A stretch of DNA of 64,000 nucleotides, taken from NCBI GenBank assembly GCA_038025085.1, contig CM076148.1, positions 38,523,691 to 38,587,690 of the forward strand. The letters run 5' to 3'. This document shows, one piece after another, positions 1 to 11,370 of the stretch. Below the pieces are notes generated by a model that did not search any database, was not told the origin of the DNA, and saw only the letters and a program-made list of their open reading frames with translations. The stretch's first letter is position 1; the number at the start of each line of letters is the position of its first letter. The stretch is from Tetragonia tetragonoides. Taxonomy: Eukaryota > Streptophyta > Magnoliopsida > Caryophyllales > Aizoaceae. The position numbers and the translations under genes are program-made.

Positions 1-186
1 ACCTACACAATTTTCAAAAATATACTCCACATCTCCACACGAATCCAACCATAAATAGGTGATTTAGGGTCTGTTATGACTTATGTATTTACGGTTTATC
101 CCATCAGTTTAGTTTAATCAATTCACTTTTGTTCAATTAAGGAGTGATCGTTTAGTTAAGTCCACTTTGCTTAAGTTTAACTACAG

Positions 187-441
187 CTGGCAAAAACTGA
201 CCCAACCCTATTTCGACCCGCTACAGGCCCGTCCTAACTTGACCTGAAAAGGTTGAAACCCGAAATGATCCTACTCATTTTGACCCGAGATTGAAATGAC
301 CCGACCTGAACCCGAAGTTGTGAGATAATATTTGTCAAACCCGTTGAGTAACCCAAAATCAATTCCGATAATGACATGTATATTTTGACTCGTACCCAAC
401 CCGGCCCAAATCCAACCCACACGACCCGTTTGCCAAGTCTA
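187..441. repeat. Degenerate GACCC/AACCC-rich repeat
   Basis: The segment is built from many variants of GACCCG, AACCCG and GACCCAACCC. It starts with TGGCAAA and ends with TTTGCCA, which looks like a short terminal inverted repeat. Such pyrrole-like CCC-rich blocks are common non-autonomous transposon remnants in plant promoters. I found no convincing target-site duplication, so the element class is open. It lies upstream of the BUB3-like gene. The rest of 1-837 holds no gene; the stretch just before the ATG is pyrimidine-rich leader sequence. Confidence 0.35.
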
Positions 442-837
442 AGTTTAAGCGTAAAAAAACACACCCTTGATAACAAAAAAAATAAACTAAAAAATCCAAC
501 CATAGATCACAAGTCACAACGCTCAAATTGAGGATAAATTCAACAACTCGTGATATTTTGAATTACAATCACTGGCGCTCCTCTGGCTCTGAGCGGGAAG
601 CTCTTCAGTGAGCTAGGGCAAAACCCCTTTCACTTCAATCTCTCTCTCTACCTCCAATCAACAATTCAACACCTCTTCCTTTTCTTCCCCTGAAATTGTT
701 CGAAAAACCCAACTGTAAAATAATCTGGAAATCTTTCTTTCCCAATTTTCCAAAAAAACGAGTGGAACCCATTTCCAAATTCTTGAATTTCAGGAAACAA
801 AAACCCAAAAAGTTTTTCTCTTTTTGTGTTTTTGGAA

Positions 838-3800
838 ATGAGTGGAACCTGTTTGAATTTTGATGAGCCCATCAGAGATGCAATTAGTCGAATACGTTTC
901 GCCCCGGAGTCCAATAATCTGCTCATCTCCTCTTGGGATTCTGTGAGTACAAACTTAGCTGCAACTCTTAATTTATCTTTTGGGCAATCGATTTCTTTGA
1001 TAATTATTCAAAAATGTTATGTTTTTGTTGTTGTTGTTGTTGTTTTTGTTGCTGTTGCTGTTGCTGTTGTTGTTTTGGTGGGTTTGTAGGGTGTTAGGTT
1101 ATTTGCTTGAGTAATTAATTTCTTTGATACCTTTATTATTAAAACTGTAATCTTTTTGTTGTTGTTTTGGTGGGTTTGTAGAGTGTTAGGTTATTTGATG
1201 TGGGTCGCCATAAACTCAGACTAGAAGCTAAAACAGAAGCTGCAATTCTGGATTGCTGTTTTGAGAATGGTTCGGTTGCTTATTCTGCTGGATCAGATGG
1301 TGCCATTTGCAGGTAATTCTAGCTTCTCAAAATCTCATATTGCCATGTGGTGGGTTATCTTCAATTAGTGTCATTCTAGAAAATATTAAAATTTTTGGGA
1401 ATGTGAGGACCAAATATTCTCACTATATGGGAGCCATGGTTATAATTCATTACAAGGTTGGGCCGTCAACCATCAACTTAGTCTTTGGTTGAGTCCATCT
1501 ATGGTGTCAAAGCAATCAGAAAGGAAGAGGTCTTTGAGGTAGAATCGTAGGAGCTCCTTTCTCTCATAGTCGGATACTCGAACTCAACACAAAAGGTACG
1601 AATAGGGCCTCTAGAAACAAGAGTCTTCACCCATCAACTTAGGCATTTTGTTGGTTCTTTCGTATAATTTTTGAACAAAAAATATGAATAAATGGTTGGA
1701 GGTGGATGGATTCAGTTGTTTTTATGGCTGCATGAGGTTGGGAGGGGGGTTGTTCCTTTTGAATTGCTTGTCTAAGTCAGATGGAGGAGCCCGAGGACGG
1801 TTGTGTTGGGTTGCTATTGCTAAATGGTAGCATAAAGCTTCGTAGGAGCTTATTTGCCTTGTGTTGAGGCCCTTGAGGGTTCTCTTTATACATAGCCAAT
1901 AATAAGCTCGAATACAAGAGTGTTGGATAGTGGAAAGCCAGTGTAAAATTTTGTTGGGTATCGTGGAGGACAAGAAAATAATTTTAGCCTTAAGACAACA
2001 GATCTCATATCAACTCCAAAATTTAGTGTGTTTGGGTGAAAATATAACTATGTTGGTGACTTGCTAGCCCTTAGGAATTTAGATGTCCTTGTATTTCAAT
2101 CTCTTTTTTGTTGACCCCAGTCCCCAATCCTCACCTCGAGGGGGTAAAGTTGTAGATTGTATGGTACCATTTCAAGTTGGAATAGAAGATACATTGAGTG
2201 GGCTATCTGAAGGCCTAAATTGAAATGACAGTCATAAGATAGCATTTGGTGTAGCCCATAAGACAACCCCCAGTCCTCACCTAGAGTGGGTAAAGTTGTA
2301 GATTGTGTAGTACGAATTCAAGTTGAAAAATATGATACATTGAGTGGACTATGTGAAGGCCTAAATTGAAATTACAGTCATAAGGCAGTGTTTAATGTAG
2401 CCCACAAATGCTTGAATAAATTGAGTTATGGATCCTTGAGTAAATTGAGTTATGCCTTGGTGCTGTGAGCTTGTTATATTCAAGGACCTTTAGACAAACT
2501 TAATAGTCAATTGGTTCACTATTGGAAGTTGTAATTCCCTGAAAGCTATATTGACAGCAGGAATTTGAACTTCCCAAGGGTACTAGGTACGCTACCCCCT
2601 GTTCTGTGGGAAGTAGAACCTCCCAGGAACTGCATTTATGTCAACAAAACAGTTTATAAATATGGTACCTTCCAGGTTTCATCTCATGTGTTTTTATTTG
2701 TCAACTAAACAACCACTTAGTTTTCATGCTTGGTATGGCATAGGCTTGGATTTGTTAACCATTTATGTTCTGGGTCTCTGTTATGTAACTTATTGAAGAT
2801 TTGATATCTTATATATATCTTGGGGATCATACTACAGTGTTAATGCGTTTTTACTATATTTGAGAATAACCATGGTTTTCTTGGTTCTATGGGATTGGAT
2901 TTCTTAGGTACGACTTGCAGTCTGGAGCTTATAGCACGATCGGCAAACATGACGATATGGCAACCTACATTGAATATTCTGATGGAACACGTGAGTGGTT
3001 ATAGGAATTCCATTTAAAAAATGACTCCTTTTTCTTTTGTATAGAATATGCTAAAAGGACAAATAAATTGTCAAATAGATTGAATTACAATATGCCATTA
3101 ATTTCAAAGGTGACTATTTTTGTTCTGTACAAGTGAAACTTATATTGGCTGCTTCATATTATTCTAATATTTAGTCTGGCATTGGGAAAAAGTTGGGCTT
3201 AAAGCATAATATTCATTAAGATCATAGGCTTTGCTTGTGCTTTCAGCAGCCATAAGGTTATAGCTAGTTGCACTCTGTATTAAGATAGATAACGGAAAAC
3301 ACTTGGCAACAGAGTGGAAAACTTTTTTCCTTGCTTTGTAAGAGCTTTCCCTTTAGAGGTCCATGATTTTGACTAAGGAGCTTTAAGTTGTTAGTGTAGG
3401 AAAGATCTAAAGTCCAGTGATATTTTGTGGATTGGATACTCATTAAAGAATCTTGTTAGGCATGAAATGGATTTGGATTAGTTTCTTTTATGCTGTACCA
3501 TATTGTATTTTCAGTACCTCTCATGAGCCCCATGGGTTAGGTTTTGGAGAAGTCAAATGTGATTGCAGAGAAGTCAGTTAGAACCCTGTTTGATACCTCA
3601 TTGTACATTTTATAAGCATGAAAAGAGCTTGTTTCGCCCATCTTTTTTCACCCCTGGCTGAAAAGGTTGCCTTCAAAATTTGACCTCTGACATTGCAAAC
3701 TTTATCCATTTTGAGTCCTAACTTGAGCACTTCAGTATTGGTTTTCTTACTTTTGTAGGTCAAGTGATAACAACTGGTTGGGATAGAAAGATGTTATCTT

Positions 3801-6800
3801 GGGACTCCCGCATGGAGAAGGCTTTACGATGTTTGATTGGTTTCACTTCACACGTGGAGTCTATTTCAATCTGCGGATTTGAATTGTTGGTGGCCACTGA
3901 ATCCTCAGTACGTAAGTACGACTTAAGGAAACTGGATGGAGCGATCCACACAGAGGACATATCTATGGGCCTTTCAATAAGATGTGTGCGCTCTGATCCA
4001 TGCTTGGAAGGTATTTGTTTGCCTGTTGTAGAGTATGTTGGTTGCGGTTTTCAGATCCTGATGCATGTTTGTCTCAAGCAGTCTGTTTTTTACTATCTTT
4101 AGTGAGTGCCAGATAAAGCTTATTCCTGGAATGCTTATGGTCTTCTGTAAACCTGCTTTGGAATATGTTATGATGGATCACAAACTGGTTCTAATAAAAC
4201 ACCTCTTTCTTTAAGGTTTTGCTGTTGGGTCAGTTGATGGTCGTGTGACCCTGCAATCAAGTTCAGACATAACGGGGTAACTTTCTTTCTAGTATGTAAT
4301 GCTGGAATATTTGTAATTGTTTACTAACGTGCAACAGGGGAACTCGTGCTCGTTGTTTGTTTCTCCAAATTTTTTCTTGAATGATATACTTGAGTTTGTA
4401 CAAAATTGATAATGTGGGGCTCCACACTATGGAAATTGATATAGTTATTCTCAGCTATCAGCTCATATGAAACGTTTGAGGACATGCACAGCTAGCTTAT
4501 CAGAGCAAATTATTTTGATCTAAGACTGATTATGAAACGAGCTTATAGCACATCCAAAGTGATACTAAAGAAAAATATTTTTTGTGAAATGTAACAAAAG
4601 TGTTTGGTTTGCTATGCAACTACCAGTCTACCATGATTCCATGCTGAAGAAGTGTGAGTTGAAGGTACAGTTGCGGCTGGCCAAATTGCTTAATCAGTCT
4701 CTAATATTTGAAAGTGGAAGATTTTAGTTCAAATATCCTTGAGCAGTTGTGCAGAATAGATGCTACAAATGGGGCAACATATGGAGTACCTAGTTCAGAC
4801 CAGTTTGCCGATATCCTTCTATAGATAATTCCACTATCAAGCTTCCCCTCTAAGTACAGCTAGACACCAGATATTTTGATCTTGCTTATTGCTTACACTG
4901 AATATGGATGGCTGGACCGCCTGGACGTCCAGATGAAACAGACAGTAGTTGGTTTGCTTGTTTGATTTTTTTTTTCCTCTCTTTTTTCCCCCCTTCTGTT
5001 TTTTGTTTATTAATTAGGGTAGCATGGGTATCCAAGCTTTGCATGACTAATCACATGGACCCTGAAGTTAATGACCATCAACCTCTAGTGGCCTTGAGGG
5101 GAGTTGAACCTGGGACCACTGGAATAAATCTCAGAAAACAGAGAGTAGTTTGTCATCTTACAATATTAGAAATATGAAAGGGTTTGCTTCTTTGTCGAAT
5201 GATATGTTACTTTGCTGGTGGCAGTATTCTTCCTCGAAGAGAAGGTGCCTACCATCAGACCTGATCCAGCATAAGGCTTGGCTAAATTGATGAAATCATA
5301 ATCCTTAGGTGTTGCGAGGGGTTATCCACTCACCTATGCTGTACGCTCGTTTACACTTGCACAAACTCAGTTCTGATTTCCCGAAAAGAAATTGAAAAAA
5401 TGCAATAGGCTGTGCTGTGTAAATGTTTGCCCTAATTCTTAGTCTTCACTAGTCAGAAACTCGGGTAATTTAGTAAGGTGCATACATCTAGGCTGAGGTG
5501 GGATTAAGTTGGGTGTTGTTCTAGACTGTGTGCTTCTTTCCCCTTGCTTTACTGATATTGTGCATGTGGTTTTCTTTTTCTCTCAGTATTTCCCTGCAGT
5601 AGATTGTTTGTTACGTGCTTAGTCCGCTCCTCTGCTTTCATTTTATTTAGTTTACTTTTAAATTTGTTGCATATTTTCTTGAAATGTTTCTTCTTGTATG
5701 TACAACTCTTTACAGATTCACATTTCGCTGCCATCCAAAATCAAAGAATAAGAAGTATCATATTGTAGCCGTGAACGATATAGCCTTTAATCCATCGTAT
5801 GTCCTCTTCCTTTGTCGGTTATTGCATTCAACTGTTAAAACACTTCATTGACGAGGTGGCTTATAGTGTACAAGGTGCCATTGTCACTGGTGATTGTGAG
5901 GGCTATGTCATTGCATGGGATGCCAGAAGTAAGAAGAGATTATTGGAGGTATTCTTTTCTGTTCTTGAACTTGAAGCACATTGTTAATTTATAACCCAGC
6001 ATTGCTAGCTAAAGTCCTATATAAGGGTGGATATGAATCATGCAAGTTTATTGATCAGATAACTGAGGGTATGATAATTCATACCTATAAAGTAGTATAG
6101 ATGCATCTTGATACACGGTTTGATATTTTCACCTATATATGCATACATGCTTGCTGTCCGATATACTCATGGGTGCTTTGCCTACTTCTCGAAATGGGAA
6201 AACTTCATGTATATTTGCAGCTGCCAAAATATCCAAATAGTGTGGCTTCCTTATCATACAACCATACAGGAGAGCTTTTGGCTATTGCTTCAAGCTATAC
6301 ATACCAAGAAGCTAATGAATTGTAAGTTTTTCCTTTTTTCTTGGTAGTTATCTGGAATCATCTTTGATGTACTCTGCCGAATGCCAGTCGCTTGTCCTAT
6401 ACGAAATTCCAAATCAATCTCTTTCCTCTTCCTTATATTATGTATTATCTGTTGAGTCATGAACAGTTCTAATGTTATATAAGACACAAGGATAAAGGTT
6501 TTGAATCATACAGAAGTGGTAAGAAATAATTCAATGAATGATCTTGGTATTGGCTGCAAAATGGCTGTGATATCTGTGTCTTAGAAACTGCTCTTATGTG
6601 GGTGTAATGAGGCCATGAGTCTTGTGACACAAGTGGAAGTGCTCCAGTCCCACTGTAAAATCTCACATGTATTTAGGTGGTTGCTGGCAATGCAAGTCTG
6701 AGCTACATTTCATTAGCTCAGTCATCGTTATGCATTGATTTCCTCGGTGGACGTTCCACTAGCATCTCATAGCTTTTAACTAGTACTTATAATAGGTCTT

Positions 6801-7250
6801 TTTCACATGCCATCATTATTCTTTGCTTCCTTTGTTAAGTCCTGGAAGTTATGGGCCTTAATAAGCTAATGTACTTCTAGATCATCAAAATTCCTATCTT
6901 CACAATGTGTAGATGTCTTGAACATCAACCACACATACTTCAATTATAACCTTTATGAGGTCATGAATTCCCTAGACCCCGCCATTGGTGGGGTACTTAC
7001 TGGATATTGTTGTTAAGTATAACATATATGGGAGCAAAGGGATGTCCTAATTGCTAATTATCAAAAAAGAAAAAGAAAAAGGATGTCCTAATTGCTCAAT
7101 TTTGGCACAAGACTTTTATATTGTGGAGAGCTGTAAGTTAATGCAGGTCTTCTATTTTACAGAGAAGATCAACCTCAAATATTCATACAATCAATGGGGG
7201 AAAGCCATTTGAGATCTGCAGCTGCTGGGAGCTCTTCTCGGCGACACTGA
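838..7250 (+). CDS. BUB3.3: Mitotic checkpoint WD40 protein, BUB3.3-like
   Basis: Nine exons join in frame to 327 aa: 838-942, 1182-1312, 2908-2990, 3759-4010, 4216-4276, 5716-5796, 5867-5948, 6221-6321 and 7163-7250 (TGA at 7248). All introns are GT-AG. The product starts MSGTCLNFDEP and carries WD40-type blades: SWDSSVRLFDV, AYSAGSDGAICRYDLQSG, TTGWDRKMLSWDSR, AVGSVDGRVTL, VTGDCEGYVIAWDAR and a last blade LSYNHTGELLAIASSYTYQ. The block with RCHPK and VNDIAFNPS before the VTGD blade is typical of the BUB3/RAE1 family, and the KHDDMATYIEYS stretch points to the plant BUB3.3 branch. The family member binds MAD3/BUBR1-type partners at kinetochores in the spindle checkpoint; that role is family knowledge. 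The start at 838 is the first ATG and gives the usual N terminus. Length fits the family (about 310-340 aa). Exon 7 begins at TGTACAAGG after TTATAG, which keeps the frame; this junction is the least certain. Confidence 0.87.
988..1200 (+). repeat. Tandem duplication with twin acceptor sites in BUB3.3 intron 1
   Basis: Two copies of a block that runs from ATTTCTTTGATA through a TTG/TTGCTG run to GGTGGGTTTGTAG and GTGTTAGGTTATTTG. The first copy ends at about 1113, the second at about 1198. The duplication carries the intron 3' splice site and the first 15 bases of exon 2. Only the second acceptor (exon from 1182) continues into the reading frame; using the first (at 1091) would bring in intron sequence. 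Confidence 0.75.
2119..2408 (+). repeat. Diverged 146-bp tandem duplication in BUB3.3 intron 2
   Basis: The motif TCCTCACCT is at 2128 and again at 2274. Both are followed by GGGTAAAGTTGTAGATTGT, then GATACATTGAGTG, GAAGGCCTAAATTGAAAT and ACAGTCATAAG. The copies differ at scattered positions, so the duplication is old. No coding content is visible. Confidence 0.75.
4966..5137 (-). mobile_element. Possible degenerate SINE in BUB3.3 intron 5
   Basis: Read on the minus strand the segment has a box-B-like GGTTCAACTCC (plus-strand GGAGTTGAACC at 5100-5110), then about 120 bp and an A-rich tail (T run at 4966-4975 on the plus strand). The short flanking similarity AGTAGTTGGTTT and AGTAGTTTGTC could be a decayed target duplication. 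No clear A box is seen, so this is only a suggestion. Confidence 0.3.
7040..7096 (+). mobile_element. Tail-only retroposon insertion with 16-bp TSD
   Basis: The 16-mer GGATGTCCTAATTGCT occurs at 7040-7055 and exactly again at 7081-7096. Between them lie 25 bases, AATTATC followed by an A-rich run. The pattern is what target-primed reverse transcription leaves when it aborts just after copying a LINE or SINE tail. It lies in intron 8 of the BUB3-like gene. Confidence 0.6.
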
Positions 7251-7966
7251 CATGGTTCTCAAGTGACATGTAGATTCTTGTTCCACATATAGTTCTAGTA
7301 GCACTCCAACCCAAACCAGTGATCAAGTAGAGTATATTTTGGTGAGAACAGATAAGTTGACACTCGAAGTACTACAAGTTCCCGCTCTGTAGGTTATTTG
7401 TTAATTACCTGCTTGGAATTCAAAGAAGGTCCTTCAATCAAGGCTCTGCTGGCTGTGCAAGTCCTATATCAAAGGTATCGTGTGGTTGCAGTAGGAAGGA
7501 TCAGAATGAAGGACACACCACACAAGCGTTTCAGATCCGACTAAAACAAGTACAGTTGTAACATGTGTCTAACTTGCCACTTTGACAATTCAGTGATCAC
7601 ATTAGCTAGTTCTCATCCCTTGAAATCTCACCTGTCATTTTTAATCGAATGTACCTCTTACACTCTTTCTCTGTACTGTGAGTCTGACATGTTGTACAAG
7701 CACAGCTGCTGTCTGTACCTGCTAGTTGATTGCAATGTTTATACATTATTCAGAAAACAAAATTTGATAGTGAAAATTGAGTACCATCGTTTTGATCAGT
7801 ACATATTCGTGCCCACCTGTCTAGCTTATCCATTTTGCATATACTACTCAATTTCCTATGAGATCTTTCCAACTATGAAAAGAACTGATATGCTCGGAGA
7901 GATCGAGCTAAAGAGGAGGCTTGTGATTAATGCAAACATAGTCATTTGTAGTTTTCGAAAGATATT
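7251..7966. other. BUB3.3 3' region, no further gene
   Basis: This stretch follows the BUB3.3 stop codon and should hold its 3' UTR. An open frame at 7563-8000 has no recognisable motif and runs into the SINE, so it is not called a gene. Confidence 0.5.
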
Positions 7967-7979
7967 AAGTGCCTGCTCA

Positions 7980-8262
7980 CCAACAAGGGTGGTGGTCTAG
8001 TGGTTCCAAGCTTACTCCCAAGTGGTTTGGTAAGGCAAGGTCATGGGTTCGAATCCCCATTCCATCCATGCCTTGTGTCTGCTGGCTTCTAGGAACTATA
8101 CTAGCCCCTTGTTGGTGCTACATTGACGGGGCCAGTGCTTGCGCTGGTTGTTTAGTTAGTCTGATATGTTCGCTGTTGAACACGAGAGTCTGAACATGAT
8201 GTAGCAGGAGGTGCCTTGGTCGCCATTCACTTGCACCCCCTTTTTGACGAGCAAAAAAAAAA
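7980..8262 (+). mobile_element. tRNA-derived SINE, copy 1
   Basis: A-box-like sequence GTGGTCTAGTGGTTCC (7992-8007) and B box GGTTCGAATCC (8046-8056) form a pol III promoter of tRNA type. The body is about 280 bp and ends in TTTTTGACGAGC plus a run of 12 A. The direct repeats AAGTGCCTGCTCA at 7967-7979 and 8263-8275 are a 13-bp target-site duplication. A second copy lies at 58259-58528. It is not a tRNA gene: no cloverleaf can be drawn past the B box. Confidence 0.88.
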
Positions 8263-8275
8263 AAGTGCCTGCTCA

Positions 8276-9061
8276 AGTAGTTGAGTATGAAATACCATTT
8301 AGCACTTGATTGAAATGTACTGATTGTTTTTCTGTCACTCTTTGATATTGAAGGTTTGAGTCCCTGAGAAATTTTTCATTGCAAAGCATTCAAGATAATA
8401 CAACTTTTCAAGTATCTAAGAGCTTATTTTTCACTTATTAGTGTTTTATTTGATAGTTGGAAGATTCAAAAATATGTTCATTTACTTGTTTGCAGCATGT
8501 TTCAACATGTTTTTAAAAGCTTCAAGCAATCACGTTTTTTTTGGGATTGATTCTGACAATATTGTATTTCAATTGTTATTTGAACACTACAAACAGGCGA
8601 TAGATAATCAAATCAAATGGAATCAAACCAAAGTTGAAAAAGAAAAGAAAAGGGGAAAAATGGATGGACAAGTGTTGGAGCCTAAATTGCACATAGTCAA
8701 AGCCTCAAAGGTATAGCATCTATTGGTTTTCTTTTTAGCTTACTAGAAAAAGGAGTAATGTATGAGTTGAGTTTTAACATTGGAAGGAAAAATAGGAATC
8801 TAAGTTAGTTATTGGTGATCAAACAAAAACATAAAAAAAAGAAGGATTCTGAGTTAGAATAGAATATCTATTCGGATTAAACAAACACTTTTTTTTTCTT
8901 TTTTCGTGGCAGAATTTGCCTTACAAAATACATAATAAATATAATTTTCATCGACGTATACAAATACCCATAAAATCTATTTTCCTGTTAAAAATGAGAT
9001 AACATGACTAACTTGCACTCATGCAAGCCTAGCTAAACTGCATTTTATAAGGGAGTTATAA
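8276..9061. other. AT-rich spacer, nothing recognised
   Basis: Low-complexity AT-rich sequence between the SINE and the MULE-like element. I see no gene, RNA or element boundary in it. Confidence 0.4.
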
Positions 9062-9071
9062 CAAAAAAAAA

Positions 9072-10200
9072 GATTTTTTGTGGGGAACTACCTTGTTTGG
9101 GGGGTCATTTGGGGGGTCATTTGTGACTTAGTACCTTACATGTTTTTTTTTTTTTGTGGGGAACTACCTTAAAAGCCAAAAAATTTGTTGACCACTACCC
9201 TTGACCAAATTTTCGGGTATAATTTTCTTAAAACCCCAAAATACCTTCACGTGACCATCACGTGATCTTTATCATTTGGCACCTTTGCTAGCACATACAG
9301 CAGATCATCCCCAAGCTCAAACGGGATTTTATCATTTCTCTCTCCTAAGCTTGTGTTGAGGTAGTGATTCACACGGTCAAACTTCAATCGAATCAGATAA
9401 CGCCATTCTCTCAACTAAAATATGTATCTCCTACTCAAATGCAATTAGGGTTCTGATTTTCTACTTAAATGATTGTTTTTCCTTTAATGGTTTCTGGGTT
9501 TCATCGATGTGCGATTTAGAATTCTGGGTTTCACTGGGTTTGTGATTTTGGGTTTGTGATTTTGGGTTCTGGCTTATGATCTCTTTCTTAAAATTCTGCT
9601 CCCTAAATCGATTCACAAAGATTTGGGTCCTTGTTTTTTTCTTTAATGATTCGCTGAAGCTAAAAGGGTTTATGATGCAACGAGGTGCCTCTTCATTTTG
9701 TTTGATTTGTGATTGTTGCATATCTTTTGATGATTTTGAAGTTTTAAATTTGCCCCATTTTGGTTGGCTTTTCAATATGAGTAATACAAAGGATTTCCTA
9801 TATTTTCACCTACATTTGTATAATTGCATGTGCCTATGATTTCTGGGTCATTTCTCTAATTTTGGGAGAGTAAAGGAGAGATGAGAATGGGGAGAGAGAA
9901 AGTAGGTAGAGAATTGGTGATGAGCTTAATGAGTTTTTCATGCTTTTTTGTGGTCTTCCCATGGCTAACGGAGTTTCTCTGTTTGTTGAGCTCAAATGGC
10001 TGTTCTTACTGTGTAAATGGTGGGTTTGATTTCATTTAAAAGATCACGTGAGGGTATTTTGGGGTTTTTATCCGAAAATTTGGTCAAGGGTAGTGGTCAA
10101 CAAATTTTTTGGCTTTTAAGGTAGTTCCCCACAAAAAAAAATATGTAAGGTACTAAGTCACAAATGACCCCCCAAACAAGGTAGTTCCCCACAAAAAATC
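9072..10200. mobile_element. Non-autonomous long-TIR element, MULE-like
   Basis: The left arm (9072 to about 9272) and right arm (about 10040 to 10200) are inverted repeats of 160-200 bp. They share GATTTTTTGTGGGGAACT at the ends, GTGACTTAGTACCTTACAT inside, and the block with TTGACCACTACCC. The flanks carry a direct repeat C plus nine A at 9062-9071 and 10202-10211, which fits the 9-11 bp TSD of Mutator-like elements, although the A run makes it weak evidence. The left arm has an extra 12-bp GGGGGGTCATTT duplication. The interior of about 770 bp contains short direct repeats (GATTTTGGGTTTGT) and no transposase. The arms hold CACGTG motifs. Confidence 0.8.
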
Positions 10201-10271
10201 CCAAAAAAAAAGAAACATAAAATTTTGGGAAAAAGTTAATGTAGCATAGCTTAAATTTGAATTAAGTCTTA

Positions 10272-10553
10272 GGCTCTGTTTGATTCACCTGGATAAAACT
10301 GATCTGAACTGAACTGAACTGAACTGAACTGAACTTAATTGACTTTTTGAACTTGATCGTTGATCATTTAAAATTCGTCCAAACATAGTCAATATTGGAC
10401 TCGTTTGAAAGTATACTTTGAGATTTTTTCGATGACATAATTTTCATCATGAAATTATTTCGGAATAAAAAGTTATATGAGTAATAAAGTTACACATAAA
10501 CTGAACTAAACTAAACTGAACTGAAGTAAAATTAAGGTGAATCAAACAGAGCC
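10272..10553. mobile_element. Tourist-like MITE with perfect 19-bp TIRs
   Basis: The ends are GGCTCTGTTTGATTCACCT and its exact inverse. The flanking trinucleotide TTA is present at 10269-10271 and 10554-10556, the TSD expected for PIF/Harbinger elements. The 282-bp body holds a (TGAAC)n array just inside the left end and a shorter variant near the right end. There is no coding capacity. Confidence 0.9.
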
Positions 10554-10556
10554 TTA

Positions 10557-11216
10557 ATCTTTCATATGTCCAATTGGAGGAATATAATAGGAGATTAGAA
10601 GGAGTTCGTGTTCAAATTAGAGTCTTTCACGAATGAATGTAGTGTACAACGTATTTACGACGCATCATGACTACTTGATGCCCCATTCTGATTTGAGATA
10701 ATTGAGTATTGAGTTCCCATTTCCTACTCCAAAAGTGTTTTTAATCTACTAACCATCCTCTTAGGAGGAACTTTCTATTACCTTTTTCGGTCATGGTGCA
10801 AACCAATTTGAGTTGGTTAAGAAGCACCTTTTAATACACAACTTTAAGTATTTATGAGTTAATTAATACAAATTCTTTCCAAAAAACACGAAATCTTACA
10901 CGTTATGTAAAGATCGTGACTTATTTACTAGTTGATCAAATACGTATGGAATATAATTTGGTAATTTTGAAAAAGATCCAATACACATTTAAATTCCCCT
11001 ACATGAAAATTTTATAAGTACTTTTAATAACTCGATGCTCTTATCTCAAAAAGATTAGCCTAATATGTAAGCAACATAAAAAGTTCCAACTAGTACAAAG
11101 TCTTCCTAAAGGCCAAAATCAATTCTTTGAAAGAAAAAAAAATAATTCCCTTTTTAAAAAGGAAAAAGAAAAGAATTCCAATTAGAGTTTGTTCTTATCA
11201 AGTCACTTTGTCCCCT
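10557..11216. other. eIF5A upstream region
   Basis: AT-rich spacer leading into the eIF5A promoter. I see no gene or element boundary in it. Confidence 0.4.
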
Positions 11217-11226
11217 TTATAAAAAC
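11217..11226 (+). promoter_or_regulatory. TATA-like box of eIF5A
   Basis: The sequence TTTATAAAAA lies about 150 bp before the ATG at 11371 and is followed by a pyrimidine-rich leader. Position and sequence fit a TATA box; no transcript start data support it. Confidence 0.4.
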
Positions 11227-11370
11227 ACGTCCCCTTTGCTTTAGTCCAACGCGAATTCGTAAGCCTCTTTCTGAAACCAAAAAGTTCGATTGGGGTTTTT
11301 CAATTTGTGAAATTTTCTCTCTCCTCGATTCGAAGGAAAGCTCTGTGAAGAAGAAGAAGAAGAAGAAACA

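Noticed and set aside
7563..8000. Open frame of 145 codons downstream of BUB3.3
   Set aside because: No recognisable motif, no start or splice context, and it runs into a SINE.
7990..8060. tRNA gene
   Set aside because: A and B boxes are present, but no cloverleaf forms, and the segment continues into a SINE body with an A tail and target duplication.
9461..9839. Open frames inside the long-TIR element
   Set aside because: Low-complexity Lys/Ser/Gln and Phe/Leu-rich translations without transposase motifs.
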